Source of the DNA: Nonomuraea turcica
GTDB taxonomy: Bacteria > Actinomycetota > Actinomycetes > Streptosporangiales > Streptosporangiaceae
DNA: 64,000 bases
Assembly: GCF_030718205.1 (NCBI RefSeq)
Contig: NZ_JAUZQF010000010.1
Location: 1-64,000, forward strand
Reading direction: 5' to 3'
The notes below the pieces were generated by a model. That model saw only the letters and a list, made by a program, of their open reading frames with translations. It was not told the DNA's origin and searched no databases. Below are positions 18,321-29,300 of this stretch, one piece after another. Position numbers and translations under genes: made by a program. Within the stretch, counting starts at the first letter, position 1. Each line of letters opens with the position of its first letter.

Positions 18321-19201
18321 GCGGCATCCTGGGGCTGGAAGTGGTGGGCGTGTTCTGCCGCCCATTGCGCGAACGTGCGGGGCGGGCGGCCGGTGATCTT
18401 CTCGACGTTATCGGTCAACGTGGTGCCGTACTTGTTTGGCGTGCCGACCATCTGAAGAAAGATCTCCACGACGTCTGCATCGCGGACTCCAGGTATCTGG
18501 GTGAAGGCCCGGAAAAGCGACAGGTTCGGTCGCTTGCCCAGCGCGCCCCACTCCTGTCGTGTCTGGTCGGGCGTGAGTTCCTCGAAACGTAGGTCCCGGC
18601 CGGTTGCCTCGGCCAGGTGGCGGATCATCTGGCGGGCGGTCAGGACCTCCGGCCCGGTGAGGTGGTAGGCCTGGTCGGCGTGGCCATCCTGGGTCAGGAC
18701 CGTCGCGGCCACGGCGGCGATGTCGGACTCGTGGATGGGCGGAGACTTGCGGTCGCCGTACGGCTCGCGCACGACGCCGGTGGTGCGCAGCGGCTCGCCC
18801 CAGTCGGTGAGGAAGTTGGCCATGAACTGCACCGGGTTCAGGTAGGTCCACTCCAGGGGGCTGGCCCTGACGGCGGGCTCCAGACTGCCCTCCTGCCAGC
18901 CGCCCAGCAGCGTGACCTTGCGTACCCCGCCTTCCCGGAGGAGATCCACGATCTGTTGTCCGTTGCCCAGCGGCTGGTAGTCGCCGCCGAAGGTGATCAA
19001 ATGGGCGGCGCTGATGCCGCCGAACGCTGGGCGTAGCGTGCCGGCATCGGTGAGGTCCCCGCCAATCACTTCTACGTCTTCGGGCAGGCTGGCGGTGGCC
19101 GGGTTACGGGTCAGCGCCCGCACCTTCTGGCCTTGATGGAGCAGGTGGTAGATGAGGTGGCGGCCGACGGTTCCGGTCGCGCCGGTGACGAGAATGGTCA
19201 T
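18317..19201 (-). CDS. NmrA-like NAD(P)-binding protein (NmrA-2)
   Basis: 294 aa. The N-terminal TGATGTVGRHL binds the dinucleotide and is followed by VRALTRNP. A SPPIHESDIAAVAA segment marks the substrate-domain start, and the C-terminus reads VEKITGRPPRTFAQWA. Length is normal. The ATG lies only 8 nt after the -10 hexamer of a TGTCACA-N16-CCCTCT box, so the mRNA may be leaderless. It is the first gene of a two-gene operon with the LLM oxidoreductase. It belongs to the epimerase/oxidoreductase class often controlled by ECF41. Confidence 0.9.
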   Translation of the reverse strand: MTILVTGATGTVGRHLIYHLLHQGQKVRALTRNPATASLPEDVEVIGGDLTDAGTLRPAFGGISAAHLITFGGDYQPLGNGQQIVDLLREGGVRKVTLLGGWQEGSLEPAVRASPLEWTYLNPVQFMANFLTDWGEPLRTTGVVREPYGDRKSPPIHESDIAAVAATVLTQDGHADQAYHLTGPEVLTARQMIRHLAEATGRDLRFEELTPDQTRQEWGALGKRPNLSLFRAFTQIPGVRDADVVEIFLQMVGTPNKYGTTLTDNVEKITGRPPRTFAQWAAEHAHHFQPQDAA

Positions 19202-19209
19202 GATCTCCT

Positions 19210-19238
19210 AGAGGGATGCGGGCAGCCTGAGTGTGACA
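19210..19238 (-). promoter_or_regulatory. ECF41-type promoter for NmrA-2/LLM
   Basis: Minus strand TGTCACA (19238-19232), exactly 16 nt and CCCTCT (19215-19210). The start codon at 19201 leaves almost no 5' leader. Confidence 0.65.
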
Positions 19239-19243
19239 TCGCA

Positions 19244-19800
19244 TCAGCGGGGACGGAGGCCGTCGAGTGCGATCTCGGTGAACCGCCGCCAGTCGCCGGC
19301 GGCATTGCGGATGACCGCTGCCAGCCCACAGACGATCATGTTGACGTCCGCGATCGTCACGTCCGGCCGGATCGTGCCTAACACCGCCGGCCCGCGCTCC
19401 TTCGATCAGCTTCGCAATGATGGCGTGGAGCGCCGCGCGCGTCTCCCCTTGCGGCTCGGTCGAGCCCATGGCCTGCTCGATCACGTCGGACATGCCGCGA
19501 TCTTGCGTCAGTACCTCGCCGACATGGCGCAGGAACAGGCTAAGCGCCAGAGACGGGTCGGCCTCGGCCAGGCATTGCGCTTTCGCGAAGGCGATCATCT
19601 AGGCGGAGCGGTGCTCGGCGACGGCCTCGATCAAGGCTTCGCGGGTCGGGAACTTCCGGTAGAGGGTCCCGACGCCGACCCAGGCCACCTTGGCGACCTC
19701 CGACATCTGCACGTCATAGCCGTGCTCGGCGAACAGCGCCCGGGCCGCCTCTAGGACGCGGTCGCGGCGCCCGGCGGGTGGGAGTGCTACATCGAGGACC
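19244..19800 (-). pseudogene. TetR-type regulator, nonsense and frameshift
   Basis: The N-terminal domain RDRVLEAARALFAEHGYD with HTH VAKVAWVGVGTLYRKF is intact up to AVAEHRSA. An in-frame TAG at 19601-19599 then interrupts before MIAFAKAQCLAEADP. A frameshift near 19405 is needed to reach the C-terminal DVNMIVCGLAAVIRNA and the stop at 19244. It lies directly upstream of NmrA-2 and may once have controlled it. Confidence 0.8.
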
Positions 19801-19915
19801 TTGCTGAGGCGGGGCAGGACGCAGTGACCACCAACGGAGAGTTTGACCCGAAGAAGCTCAACCCCATCGCCACCAAGCACGAGATCACCTACGAAGAGTG
19901 GCGATCGAGGAGTGC
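19760..19915 (+). pseudogene. Cupin-like protein, C-terminal fragment (copy 1)
   Basis: GEFDPKKLNPIATKHEITYEE on the plus strand matches codon by codon the fragment at 54686-54802. The ending resembles C-termini of small cupin proteins. The shared block extends to about 19965, so the two sites are copies of one segment. Confidence 0.5.
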
Positions 19916-19917
19916 TG

Positions 19918-20110
19918 AGATCCGGGCTCCTCCGGCCGTGGCGAGCCAGGTCTCGAAGCTCGTCAGCCCGGGGTGCAGCTTGCGGGCGGCCGGGATATCG
20001 GCCCCGTAGCCGCCGGAGCCGTTCAGGAAGGCGATCGCGTCGGCGAAGTCCTCGCTCTGCGCACGCACGGTGTCGAGCGGCAACCCGCTCGGCAACCGCA
20101 GACTGATGGC
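19918..20110 (-). pseudogene. NmrA-like C-terminal fragment
   Basis: Minus strand GGYGADIPAARKLHPGLTSF followed by ETWLATAG is the usual end of one NmrA subfamily. No N-terminal part is present. The rest up to 20278 shows no gene. Confidence 0.5.
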
Positions 20111-20277
20111 CGGAGTGGCCATGGCCACGGGAGCCGGAGGTCCATGGACGGCGGTCGAACTACTGCGCTGAACCAAGGCGGAAGGGAGAGACGCCCAGCT
20201 GACCCGTTCCGCGGGCGGCTGGGCGCCTCTCACCATGGCTGCCATCAGCGGACAATCTTGGGCAACCGGCGGACCGC

Positions 20278-20300
20278 GGATGATCGTTGTTCGATCATCC
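20278..20300 (-). terminator. Stem-loop terminator of the RHS gene
   Basis: GGATGATCG-TTGTT-CGATCATCC, a perfect 9-bp stem that overlaps the RHS stop codon (20297-20295). No clear U-tract follows, so it is terminator-like rather than a textbook intrinsic terminator. Confidence 0.55.
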
Positions 20301-23300
20301 GAAAGGCAACGCGTCCGCGAGGTCGTCCCCCAGGTCCCCGAGCAGCCCAGCGCCGTCGACCACAGCGTCGAGCCCCCTGGCCCCGGCGTCTATCACCCGC
20401 TGACCGACATCATCGGCGTCGTTCACAAGGAACTTGCCGACGACATCGCCCACCTTCGCTCCCGCGACACCGCCGATGAAACCACCGACGACAGCGCAAC
20501 CCCCAGCCAAGGGGGTGAGGACACCAGTAGCAGCACAGCCACTCCCCGCTAAGAGAGCGCCTCCGGCTGTCCCCGCGACCGCCCCGCCGAAGGTCGCGAG
20601 TCCGCGGACCGCCACCCGCAGGACTCTCTCCCCGGCGTTGAGGTCATCGCGGTCACGGTCCTCCTGCAACTGCCGCGTAAAGCCGTTCAACAGTGGGAAG
20701 ACGCTGTTCCTGCTCAAGGAGCGATAACCGTTCCATAAGGCTCTGAATGCGCGTTCCTTCCACCCTCTGTGAGGTTCATCACCGGAGACTCTTCCGAACG
20801 GCGCCATTGCCGTACTCGTACGCCACGGACGCTTCTTGTCCAGTGCGGAGCGTCCGACACCGATCTGTGTCCAGGTCCTCCCCTTCCGTAGCTTTGCGGC
20901 TCCCGCTACTGCCTTCTTGACCGCTCTGGCGATGGAGAGGAAGACGCTCCCGATGAGCTTGCCGTCGGGGTCGCTGAAGGTGACAGGGCTGTCGCCGGCG
21001 TAGGCGTAGCCGTTCATCTGCTGCGGATCCTGCGGATCGATGATCGAGTCGACGCTGATGAACCTGCCGAGGCCCGGATCGTACTCTCGGACGCCGAGCT
21101 GCGTCAGCCCGACGGAGGAGTCCCTGTTGCCGCCGACGAACCCCTTCTCCCCTGGCCAGGTGCCGCTCGGCTGTCCGCGTAGCTGTCCGAAGGGTTTGAA
21201 GCGGCGCTGGACGACCTCCTGGGTGGCGACGTCGATGGCGATCTCGCCGGTGCCGTTGTGGTCTCCCGCCAGGAAGTGCGCTCCGCTCGGCCGCCGTATC
21301 GCGACGGTGGCCGAGTCGTGGGTGTAGTACCGGGTGGCCTCGGTGCCGCCGGTGGTGGTGTTCAGGCGCAGCTCCATGCCGGGCAGGTAGAGCGTGGTCG
21401 CCCTCGGCTCGCGGCGGATCAACCGGTTGCCGTCGGCGTCGTAGAGGAAGGACGTGACCTCGCCGTCCGCTGTGATCTTGGTCAGCAGGCCCTCGGGGTC
21501 CCATTCGAGCGCCTGGCCGGGGCGGCTGATCGTGTTGCCCGTGGCGTCGTAGTCGTAGCTGTCTGTACGGTCGCCGGCCCCGCCGGTCTGTGTCACCGAA
21601 GCCACCGCATGTGGATGGGGCTGCCCGCTCGCTGGATAGGTGTAGACGCGAACGGTGTCGGCCGTGCCGGCGGTGGCGTGGCCGACCTCCTTGGTGCGAT
21701 TGCCGGTCAGGTCGTAGGAGAAAGACTCCCAGTACGGCGCCACGCCGCCCACCACTGAGGCGGCTGGAGCGGCGGCACAGGTCGTGGTGCCCTGAGTCCA
21801 CACCTCCGTCAGGCGGCGCAGGTAGTCGTGGGTGAAGCACTGGGTGTCGGTTCCGGAGCGGGAGACGTCGGCGATCTGGGTGATGTTGCCTGCGGGGTCG
21901 TAGGTGTAGGTGACTGCGCGGTCCACGCCTGCGACGTCCTCGCGGTCCACGCGGGAGGACAGAAGGCGCTGGGTGCCGTACTCGTAGGCGTTGGTCAGCC
22001 AGGTCTTTTTGCCACCGGCGGACAGCTCGTACTGTTCGGGCTTGCCGGAGAGGCTGTGGATCGACCTAGTCACGTAGGTGCTGAGCCCGGAGGTCGTGGT
22101 CGGCCGTCGAAGTTCGTCGTAGGAGTGCACGACTGTCTCGGCCGGCAAGCCGCCCGCGGCGGGGAGGCTGGTCGACTGGACGGTACCGTCGAGCCGGTAG
22201 CGGGTGTCGAACACATAGGATCCGGACAACCCCTTCTCCGCGACCGGGATGGTGACCGTGGTGCGGATGGCGCGGTCCAGCGTGTCGTAGGCGTTGACGG
22301 CCACGGTGTACGGCTGACTGTCGACGACGCGGGTGGAGCCGGAGAGCAGTCCCTTGCGGATGGTGTCATAGGTCCAGGACGAGATGACGGGACCCGTCGC
22401 CGATCCGTCCCGGGTCGCCACCTTGCGTCCGAGTCTGTCGTATTCGTTGACGATCTTCTTGCCGCGCGCGTCCGTGATCGAGATGATCCTGTCCAGGTTG
22501 TCGTGGGTGAATGTGGTCGTGCCCCGGTCCGGGTCGTCGTTCTGGATCTCCCGCCCGCGCAGGTCGTAGTGGTGGGTCCAGGTGTTGCCCGCCGGGTCCG
22601 TGACGGTGGCCTGCCGGCCGCGTGGTGTGTAGGTGTAGGTGGTTTTGTCGTAGGCGCCGGTTGGTGCGTCCCCGCGATACTGGCGTAGTTCCACGATCAG
22701 TCCGCGGGCGTCGGTGAGCGTAGTGGCTGGGGTGTCGCCGTCTGGAGGGTCCACGGTGACCCGGCCGCCCGCGTAGGAGGTGACAGTGCGCCACCTCTCC
22801 TGGCTGTCACCGTTGCCGACGACGAACCTCTCCAGGACCGTGCGGTTGCGTCCGTCGTGCTCGTACGCCTTCTGGGACTCGACGTTGCCTTCAAAGGGGC
22901 CGAAGAGCGTCGCAGAGGGGGCGCCGGTGGAGTAGTACTTCTCGTACTTGCGTGCCATGTTGCCGCGCGAGTCGTAGAGGTTGTCGGTAATCAGCCGCCC
23001 GCCGTTCGGGCCGGGGTCCTGAGTCTGGCGTGGCCGCAGGAGGCCGTCGTAGAGCTGATACGACGGCGTGGTTTGGCCGCCGTCGGCGGTCAGCCGTTTG
23101 GTGCCGATCGCGACCATCGCGCCATCGGTCGTCTGATAGCTGTATTCGAGGTTGGGGTTCTGCCCTGCGGTGGCGGATCTGTCGGGCAGCCAAACCCTCG
23201 TCAGCCGGCCGAGCGCGTCGTAGGAGAGGTCGGTGCGCTTGCCGCTGGCGTCGATCTCGGCTGTGGGCAGGCTGAATGCCGGATCCAGTTCCTTGATCGT

Positions 23301-26264
23301 GGTCTGGCTGGTGGTTGCGTCTCCCGCCTTCGCCGGCGGGCTGGTCACCTTGACCTGGGTGTTGAGTGCCGCCGTGTCGGTGTAGGCGGTGGTCGTGACA
23401 TTGCCGAGGGCGTCCGTCGAGGTCAGCTCTCGCCCATAGGAGTCATAGGTGGACGCCTCCTTGCGGATGTAGGTGGGGGTGGTGCCGTCGTGCGCGGCGA
23501 TCTCCTCGGACTTGGTCAGAAGTCCCTTGGTGGGCGCGGCTCCGAAGGCTCCGCCGTCGTAGAAGGAGCGGTCGTCCTCGATGACGTGCTTGCTCCGGTC
23601 GGGGGTCGCCGAGCAGTTCACAGAGACGGCTTCCACTCGTGAGGGGAGGTTGAGCAGCCAGGAGGACTTGTTCTGTGCGTAGCTGGTGCGGACGCATTTG
23701 TCATCGGCGGTGGTGGACAGGTCGCCCTTGTCGTCGACCTGGGTGGGCAGGCCGGTGGTAGTTTCGTGTGTGGTCACCGTCTCCGTCTGACGCCAGGCGC
23801 CGCCGTCCATCAGCGTCCAGGTCTTACTCGCGCCGATACCGGTGAGGTTGGCAGTGGTCGTGCCCCAGCTCCTGGTCCTTGTGGCCGTCTGGTGCCGCCA
23901 CGGGGTGTTGACGGTCTTCGTCTCGACGGTCCCGCCCGGCTTGTCAAACTCGGCCTTCTTCAGCTCGAAGCCCTGGAATGCCTCGTGATCGACGTGGCTG
24001 CCGCCCTCCCCGTCGGACACAGTCACCTGTTTGACACCGCCCGAGTTGTTCAGCCGATCTCCGTGCATGCCGCGTAGGTACAGGTAGTCGGTCTGGGATC
24101 GCGGGTCGTTCCAGCCGCCGGTCGTCATCCGGACATGCCCGTAGCCGCGCCACTGCGACCATGTCTTGTCCTTCTCCTTGGTCAGACCGTCGTCGTCATC
24201 GAAGTGCCAGGCCGCACCGCCGAGGTAGGCATAGTTGGTGAGCATGTCGGGCGCGCCACCTGTCCTGTCGACCTGGACGACCTGGGTGACGACGTACTTG
24301 TGGAACCAGTCCGTGATCGGGTCGGCGTAGCCCGCCGGAGTCCACTTGACCGGGAAGCACCTGCGGGTGTTCGTCTCTGGAATAGGCAACGCGTCCAGCG
24401 TGCAGTCGGCGCCGGAGTAGCTGACGTCGATCTGGCCGCCGGACTCGTCGTAGATCGCCCCCACGCGGTACTTCACGAACGGCGCGATATCGTCGCCGAT
24501 CTTGTCCAGGCGGTTCGGAAGCTGCACGTGGTTGAAGGTCACCGACGGCAGCGTGACGGCCGGCGTAGTGGCGTGACCGGTGTGGGTGATCGACTTCACC
24601 AGCAGGGCGCGGTCGATGTCCGCGTCACCCCAGCGGTGTTCAACGGCCCACGAGTCCACGTTGCGGTAAGCCCCGTCGGCTTTGAGCGCTTGCGTGGTGA
24701 CGCTGGTGAGCCGCTTGCGGGACCAGAACGTGGGCGACACCGTTCCGTGGGTGTCCTTGCATTCGGTGCCGGCGTCGCAGTTCAGATCCCACGGTACGTC
24801 GGCCCATCTGGTGGGGTTGCTAGTTATCTTGCTTTCCGCGCAGTCGAAGTCGCTGGTCGGCAGGCAGCGCTCGGCGACGCCGAAGGTCACCCTGGCAGGG
24901 GCCTTCACGGTGAACAGGGTATCGGCGCGCTGGCCGTATTCGATTCTGCTCAGCCAGCCTTCCCTGACGTAGGGGGTCTCGTCGGCGGGCTTGAGGTTAC
25001 GGCCGTAGTGGTTGCGCTCCTGGGTGTAGAAGTAGGAGACGGCGTTGCCGCGTGGGTCGACGATGTAGTCGAGGTTCCACTGGTAGGCCTGCTGGCACCA
25101 GGAGGAGGCGAACGTGGCGCCGTGGCAGGGTTCGCCGGCGTCGTCGCCGAAGACTGGGCTGGTCCAGGCCGAAGCGGTCTCCGGTTTGCCGCTGCTCCAG
25201 CCGGGCAGCCGGTTGAGGCCGAAGAAGTACTGGGTGCCGTCGGTGCCGGTCACCTTCCAGTACTCGCCGTCGTTGTCGCCGTTGGCCTTGGCGCTATCCT
25301 TCAGCAGCTCGATCCGGGTGCCGTCGTCGTCCTTCATCCGCCAGGTGCCGTCGGCGGCCTGGATGAGCTCACCGCCCTTGCCGTTCCAGCTGATGGTGGC
25401 GTTGTCATAGGCCCAGCACCGGTCGCCGGGCGAGTTGCCCCACTCGTCCTTGGGCGCGCCGTCGTCGGAGCAGGGCTTGTAGCCGCGTTGGATGTGGCCG
25501 GGCCACAAGCCGAACCCTTCGCCGATCCAGGACGGCTGGTTGTTGGTGTTGGAGGTGCGGCCGTCCAGCGTGCCGGATGAGTAAGAGATCGACACCTCGG
25601 GCTCCAGCGAGCCGGGCACCGGCGGCACCCGCATCGGGTAAGACCAGGAGAAATCACCGGACTGTTCGGAGACGTTCCAGGTTGCCGAGGGGGAGAGCTT
25701 GCTCGCCGAGTAGTCGCCCTTGTCGCTGGACGTCCCCGCCACGGCGGCGAGCACCGTCGTGGCGGCCTGCGATTCGATGGTGGCCGTGAGGGTCTTTCGC
25801 TCGGTGTCGTGACGCGCCTGCACCGGCGTCCCGGTACGGCAGGCCGCCACGTCGGGGGTGGTCAGCGCACACGCGGGCAGCCGCACCAGCCGCAGCCGGC
25901 TGCCGAATGAGCCGCCGTAGGCGGAGGCGAGCCGCGAGTAGTCCAACTCGACGTCGGTCGGACCCTGTGCGGTCAAGCTGAACAGCCGCCCGTTGGCCGT
26001 CACCTTCGCGTTTCCCGACGCCCTCAGCTCGGCGGCTCCGGGCGTGGGCCAGGTCGCCGTCTGTGGGACGGGGTCCGGCTTGCGCGGGATGGCGGCCAGC
26101 GGCTTGCCCTTGACGATCCGCTCGGCGCTCTTGACCTCGGGTCTGCCGTTCTTCGGCCCGGGATCGGCGTATGCCGGGGTCGCCACAAGCGTCCCGGCCG
26201 CGACGACCAGGGCCGTGAGCACGGCTAGGCTCCGCCGCAGGACCGGGTCCGTTAACCCGTACAT
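20295..26264 (-). CDS. RHS-repeat secreted protein with glycine-zipper C-terminal tail
   Basis: 1989 aa from ATG 26264 (GGAAGGA upstream). A signal peptide of about 35 residues ends ...ATPAYA. An N-terminal SpvB-like domain (about 170-420: FSWSYPMRVPPVPG, SYSSGTLDGR) is followed by many RHS/YD repeats (YDALGRLTRV, YDLRGREIQN, YDPAGNITQI). The RHS-associated core ends GLGRFISVDSIIDPQDP ... PVTFSDPDG near residue 1768. The final 221 residues are unique: basic, then at tail positions about 120-177 a Gly/Ala-rich hydrophobic run (GGAVAGTAGGALLAG, GGFIGGVAGAKVG). In polymorphic RHS systems this position holds the toxin, and the tail suggests a membrane-inserting domain (inference). No immunity gene is evident downstream. 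Confidence 0.9.
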   Translation of the reverse strand: MYGLTDPVLRRSLAVLTALVVAAGTLVATPAYADPGPKNGRPEVKSAERIVKGKPLAAIPRKPDPVPQTATWPTPGAAELRASGNAKVTANGRLFSLTAQGPTDVELDYSRLASAYGGSFGSRLRLVRLPACALTTPDVAACRTGTPVQARHDTERKTLTATIESQAATTVLAAVAGTSSDKGDYSASKLSPSATWNVSEQSGDFSWSYPMRVPPVPGSLEPEVSISYSSGTLDGRTSNTNNQPSWIGEGFGLWPGHIQRGYKPCSDDGAPKDEWGNSPGDRCWAYDNATISWNGKGGELIQAADGTWRMKDDDGTRIELLKDSAKANGDNDGEYWKVTGTDGTQYFFGLNRLPGWSSGKPETASAWTSPVFGDDAGEPCHGATFASSWCQQAYQWNLDYIVDPRGNAVSYFYTQERNHYGRNLKPADETPYVREGWLSRIEYGQRADTLFTVKAPARVTFGVAERCLPTSDFDCAESKITSNPTRWADVPWDLNCDAGTECKDTHGTVSPTFWSRKRLTSVTTQALKADGAYRNVDSWAVEHRWGDADIDRALLVKSITHTGHATTPAVTLPSVTFNHVQLPNRLDKIGDDIAPFVKYRVGAIYDESGGQIDVSYSGADCTLDALPIPETNTRRCFPVKWTPAGYADPITDWFHKYVVTQVVQVDRTGGAPDMLTNYAYLGGAAWHFDDDDGLTKEKDKTWSQWRGYGHVRMTTGGWNDPRSQTDYLYLRGMHGDRLNNSGGVKQVTVSDGEGGSHVDHEAFQGFELKKAEFDKPGGTVETKTVNTPWRHQTATRTRSWGTTTANLTGIGASKTWTLMDGGAWRQTETVTTHETTTGLPTQVDDKGDLSTTADDKCVRTSYAQNKSSWLLNLPSRVEAVSVNCSATPDRSKHVIEDDRSFYDGGAFGAAPTKGLLTKSEEIAAHDGTTPTYIRKEASTYDSYGRELTSTDALGNVTTTAYTDTAALNTQVKVTSPPAKAGDATTSQTTIKELDPAFSLPTAEIDASGKRTDLSYDALGRLTRVWLPDRSATAGQNPNLEYSYQTTDGAMVAIGTKRLTADGGQTTPSYQLYDGLLRPRQTQDPGPNGGRLITDNLYDSRGNMARKYEKYYSTGAPSATLFGPFEGNVESQKAYEHDGRNRTVLERFVVGNGDSQERWRTVTSYAGGRVTVDPPDGDTPATTLTDARGLIVELRQYRGDAPTGAYDKTTYTYTPRGRQATVTDPAGNTWTHHYDLRGREIQNDDPDRGTTTFTHDNLDRIISITDARGKKIVNEYDRLGRKVATRDGSATGPVISSWTYDTIRKGLLSGSTRVVDSQPYTVAVNAYDTLDRAIRTTVTIPVAEKGLSGSYVFDTRYRLDGTVQSTSLPAAGGLPAETVVHSYDELRRPTTTSGLSTYVTRSIHSLSGKPEQYELSAGGKKTWLTNAYEYGTQRLLSSRVDREDVAGVDRAVTYTYDPAGNITQIADVSRSGTDTQCFTHDYLRRLTEVWTQGTTTCAAAPAASVVGGVAPYWESFSYDLTGNRTKEVGHATAGTADTVRVYTYPASGQPHPHAVASVTQTGGAGDRTDSYDYDATGNTISRPGQALEWDPEGLLTKITADGEVTSFLYDADGNRLIRREPRATTLYLPGMELRLNTTTGGTEATRYYTHDSATVAIRRPSGAHFLAGDHNGTGEIAIDVATQEVVQRRFKPFGQLRGQPSGTWPGEKGFVGGNRDSSVGLTQLGVREYDPGLGRFISVDSIIDPQDPQQMNGYAYAGDSPVTFSDPDGKLIGSVFLSIARAVKKAVAGAAKLRKGRTWTQIGVGRSALDKKRPWRTSTAMAPFGRVSGDEPHRGWKERAFRALWNGYRSLSRNSVFPLLNGFTRQLQEDRDRDDLNAGERVLRVAVRGLATFGGAVAGTAGGALLAGSGCAATGVLTPLAGGCAVVGGFIGGVAGAKVGDVVGKFLVNDADDVGQRVIDAGARGLDAVVDGAGLLGDLGDDLADALPFG

Positions 26265-26332
26265 GGTTTCCTTCCACACAGCAACGCAGGAATGGCACTG
26301 GTAGTCACGGGGCCAGCCGGGCCCCCGTCGGG

Positions 26333-29300
26333 TCAGGAAGCGGTGCCCGTGTCAAGCTCAGCGCCGCCGGCCAGCATCTGGATCTGCTCCTGCGACGCGA
26401 CTCCTTGGAAGGCCCAGACGTCGTCGATCACGCCGGGCCAGTATTCGCCCCAGACCCCATCGCTCCTGGTCCTGCCGAGGTGGAAGGCCTTGGTGGCGTT
26501 GAATCCCTTGACGTTGAAGCGCCAGGAGACCTTCTCCTCGGTCTGCTCCAGCTCGCCGTTGACGTAGAGGCGCATCTCGTCCTGGAAGGCGTCATAGACG
26601 ATCGCGACGTGGTCCCAGGAGAAGCCGGATTGAAAGGCCGAGTGCTCCGCGGTCGGCTTGGCCGCCCCGATGGCATCCTTGTCGGGGATCTCGATCTGGT
26701 AGCCACCCGCGCTCACCGGATCCGCCGCATCGGGACGGTAGCGCAGCGTGAAAGCGCTGTTGACCTCTCCTTCCTGGCTGAAGATCGTCACCGGTTTGGC
26801 CGGGCGGCCCGCGGTGGTCACCCAGCCTGCGATGGTGAAGCTGTCGTCGGTGCGGACCGCCGGCATGTCGGTGGCGGCGTAGTCCCCGTTGCCGTCGAGG
26901 ACCAAGCCGCCCGGCGGCGTGCCGACCCAGCCCGCGCCCTGATCGATCAGGGCGTTGCCGTAAAGGGTGACGTGCCGGCCGAGCGCCGCATCGTCGGCCG
27001 AGACGGATTGCGGGGCGCCGGTGGCCAGCGAAGCGATCTCCGAATCGGTGATGGCCTGGTTGAAGACGCGCACGTCATCGATGTCACCAGGGAAGAACGC
27101 GCGGACCGCGCTGCCCCAGGCACCGGCGCCGATCAGCAGCGGGCCAGTGGCGTTCCAGGCGGTGGTGAAGGAGGTCGTCTGGTTGAGCTTGCCGTTGACG
27201 TACAGCTTGATCTGCTTGGTTGCGGCGTTGTAGACACCGGTCAGGTGGGTCCATGTGTTCGGCTGCGGGACGCTACTGGACTGGGCCCGTACGATCTGCG
27301 CCGACGTCGTGTCGTTGCTGAACCTGCCGAAGACCCAGCGGTTGTAGGGCACCGAGTAGGACAGCTCGAACGCGTTGCGCTGGCTGCCCGCCTGGGTGGT
27401 GATGACCGAGGTGGATGCGGGCTTGGTCGCCGGTAGCTTCGCCCAGGCCGAGACCGTGAAGCTCTGGCTCGTGTCGAGCACCGGCCCGGCGGTCTTGAGA
27501 TAGCCGGTGGAGCCGTCGGGGCGCACGGCCTTGCCGATCTTGCCGGTGGCACCGAAGGTGATCGCGCCGACCTTACCCGCTGGGTATGTGCCGTTGACCT
27601 CCTCAGCCCTGGTCGCCCCGGCGGCCTCATCGAGCTTCCAGTATGCGGTGCTCTGCCGTACCGCAGCGGCCGAGTCGTTCAGCTTCCAGCGTGCTTTGAT
27701 GACCGGGTGCTGGGTGAACAGGTCGCCGACCTCCTCGGGCATGAGGAGTCGATCAAAGATCCGCACGTCGTCGATCTCGCCGGGGAAGAACGAGCGGGGC
27801 GTGCCGTCCCAGGCGCCGGTGCCGATGTACAACGGATGGCCGGTGGGGTGCCACGGGGTGGTGAATGCCGTAGTGTCCTGGAGTTTTCCGTTGACATACA
27901 GCTTGATGTGCTTGGCGATCCCGTCGTACACGCAGACCAGGTGCGCCCATTCACCGCCGTCCGGGGAGGCGGTGCCGGTGGCCCGGACGACCGTCGCGTC
28001 GGCGTTGTCTGCGCTGTACCTGGTGAAGATCCACCGGTCATGGGTGGGGCTGTAGATCAGCTCGAAGGAGGGGCGTGTGACACCCGTCTGGCTGACGACG
28101 ATGCCGGAGTGCGCGGGTTTGTCCTCTGGCAGCCGCGCCCAGGCCGACACCGCGAAGCTCTGGCTCGTGTTGACGACGGCGCCGGTCGTCGCTGCGTAGC
28201 CGGTGCTGCCGTTGAGCTGCATCGCCGTCTTGGAGATGCCGTCCACGCCGAGAGTGACGCCGTCGTTGACGGTCGCCGGGTACGCGCCTCCCGCGGCCAC
28301 TACCTGCGTGGATTCCACCGGCTCGTCCAGCGTCCACTGGGCCTTGGCCGGAGCGCCGGCTTTGACGCGGAAGGCGTACCGGCCGATCTCGCTGACGTTG
28401 CCTGCGGTGTCGAATGCCTGCACAGTGACGTAGTTGAGGCCGGCGTGGTCGGGTGCGACGTCCAGCGTCACCGCGCCGCCGGTCGAGGACGGCCTGCGCT
28501 CGATGGCTTGGGTCGGGTTGCCGTTGATGCCGAACCAGTACTTGACGACGTCGCCGGAGGCGGAGTCGGCCGTGAAACGTCCGTACCTGCCGACCCCGTC
28601 GATCCACGGATCGGCCTCGTTGTCCGGATCGGACTCGGGATAGGCGGTTGAGGACAGGACCGGCGCTGCTGGAACGCTCTTGTCGTAGGTGAAGTAGCAA
28701 GCCGTTTGCTCGCCCGCGTGGCTCCACGGACTCCACTGGTAGCCATCCCAGGTGCGGACGGCCCAGGAGATCGTCTTGTTCTGGGGAATCGTGGACGGCA
28801 CGGTCACGTAGAACGTCGAGCCGGTGGTCTTGGGGCCCACCTGCTTGGTCCACTGCACCTCACCATCCCAGCCCAGCCGGAACTCCGCGGTCACCTTGGC
28901 GGCGCTCTCCGAGTCGGGGTCGTGCAGCACGGCGTAGAGGGTGGGCGGGACCCGCACCGCAGGCGGAGAGGAGGCTACGCACTTGCCGCCCGGGCTCATC
29001 GTCAGGTTGGACTGTTTGGGCTGCGGGGGCGGGTTGTTGTACTCCACTCTGAGCCAAGCGTCGTCGGCGAAACGCTTCCAAGCGTAGCGATCGTCCTCAT
29101 TTGCGGCCTTGAGCCCGAAAGTGGTGGTAGACCAGCTACCGGCGGCGGCCTGCCGCACGGCGTCGACGGCATTGAACTCCACGTCACCCGCGGGGCAACT
29201 GGACGACCAGCCCTTGGCCACGTCACGGGAGTCCAGGTGGTCAACCCAGTTGTCGGCAGTGGAGTTCCACGTCGATCCCTCCACGAATCCCTTGGTCCGC

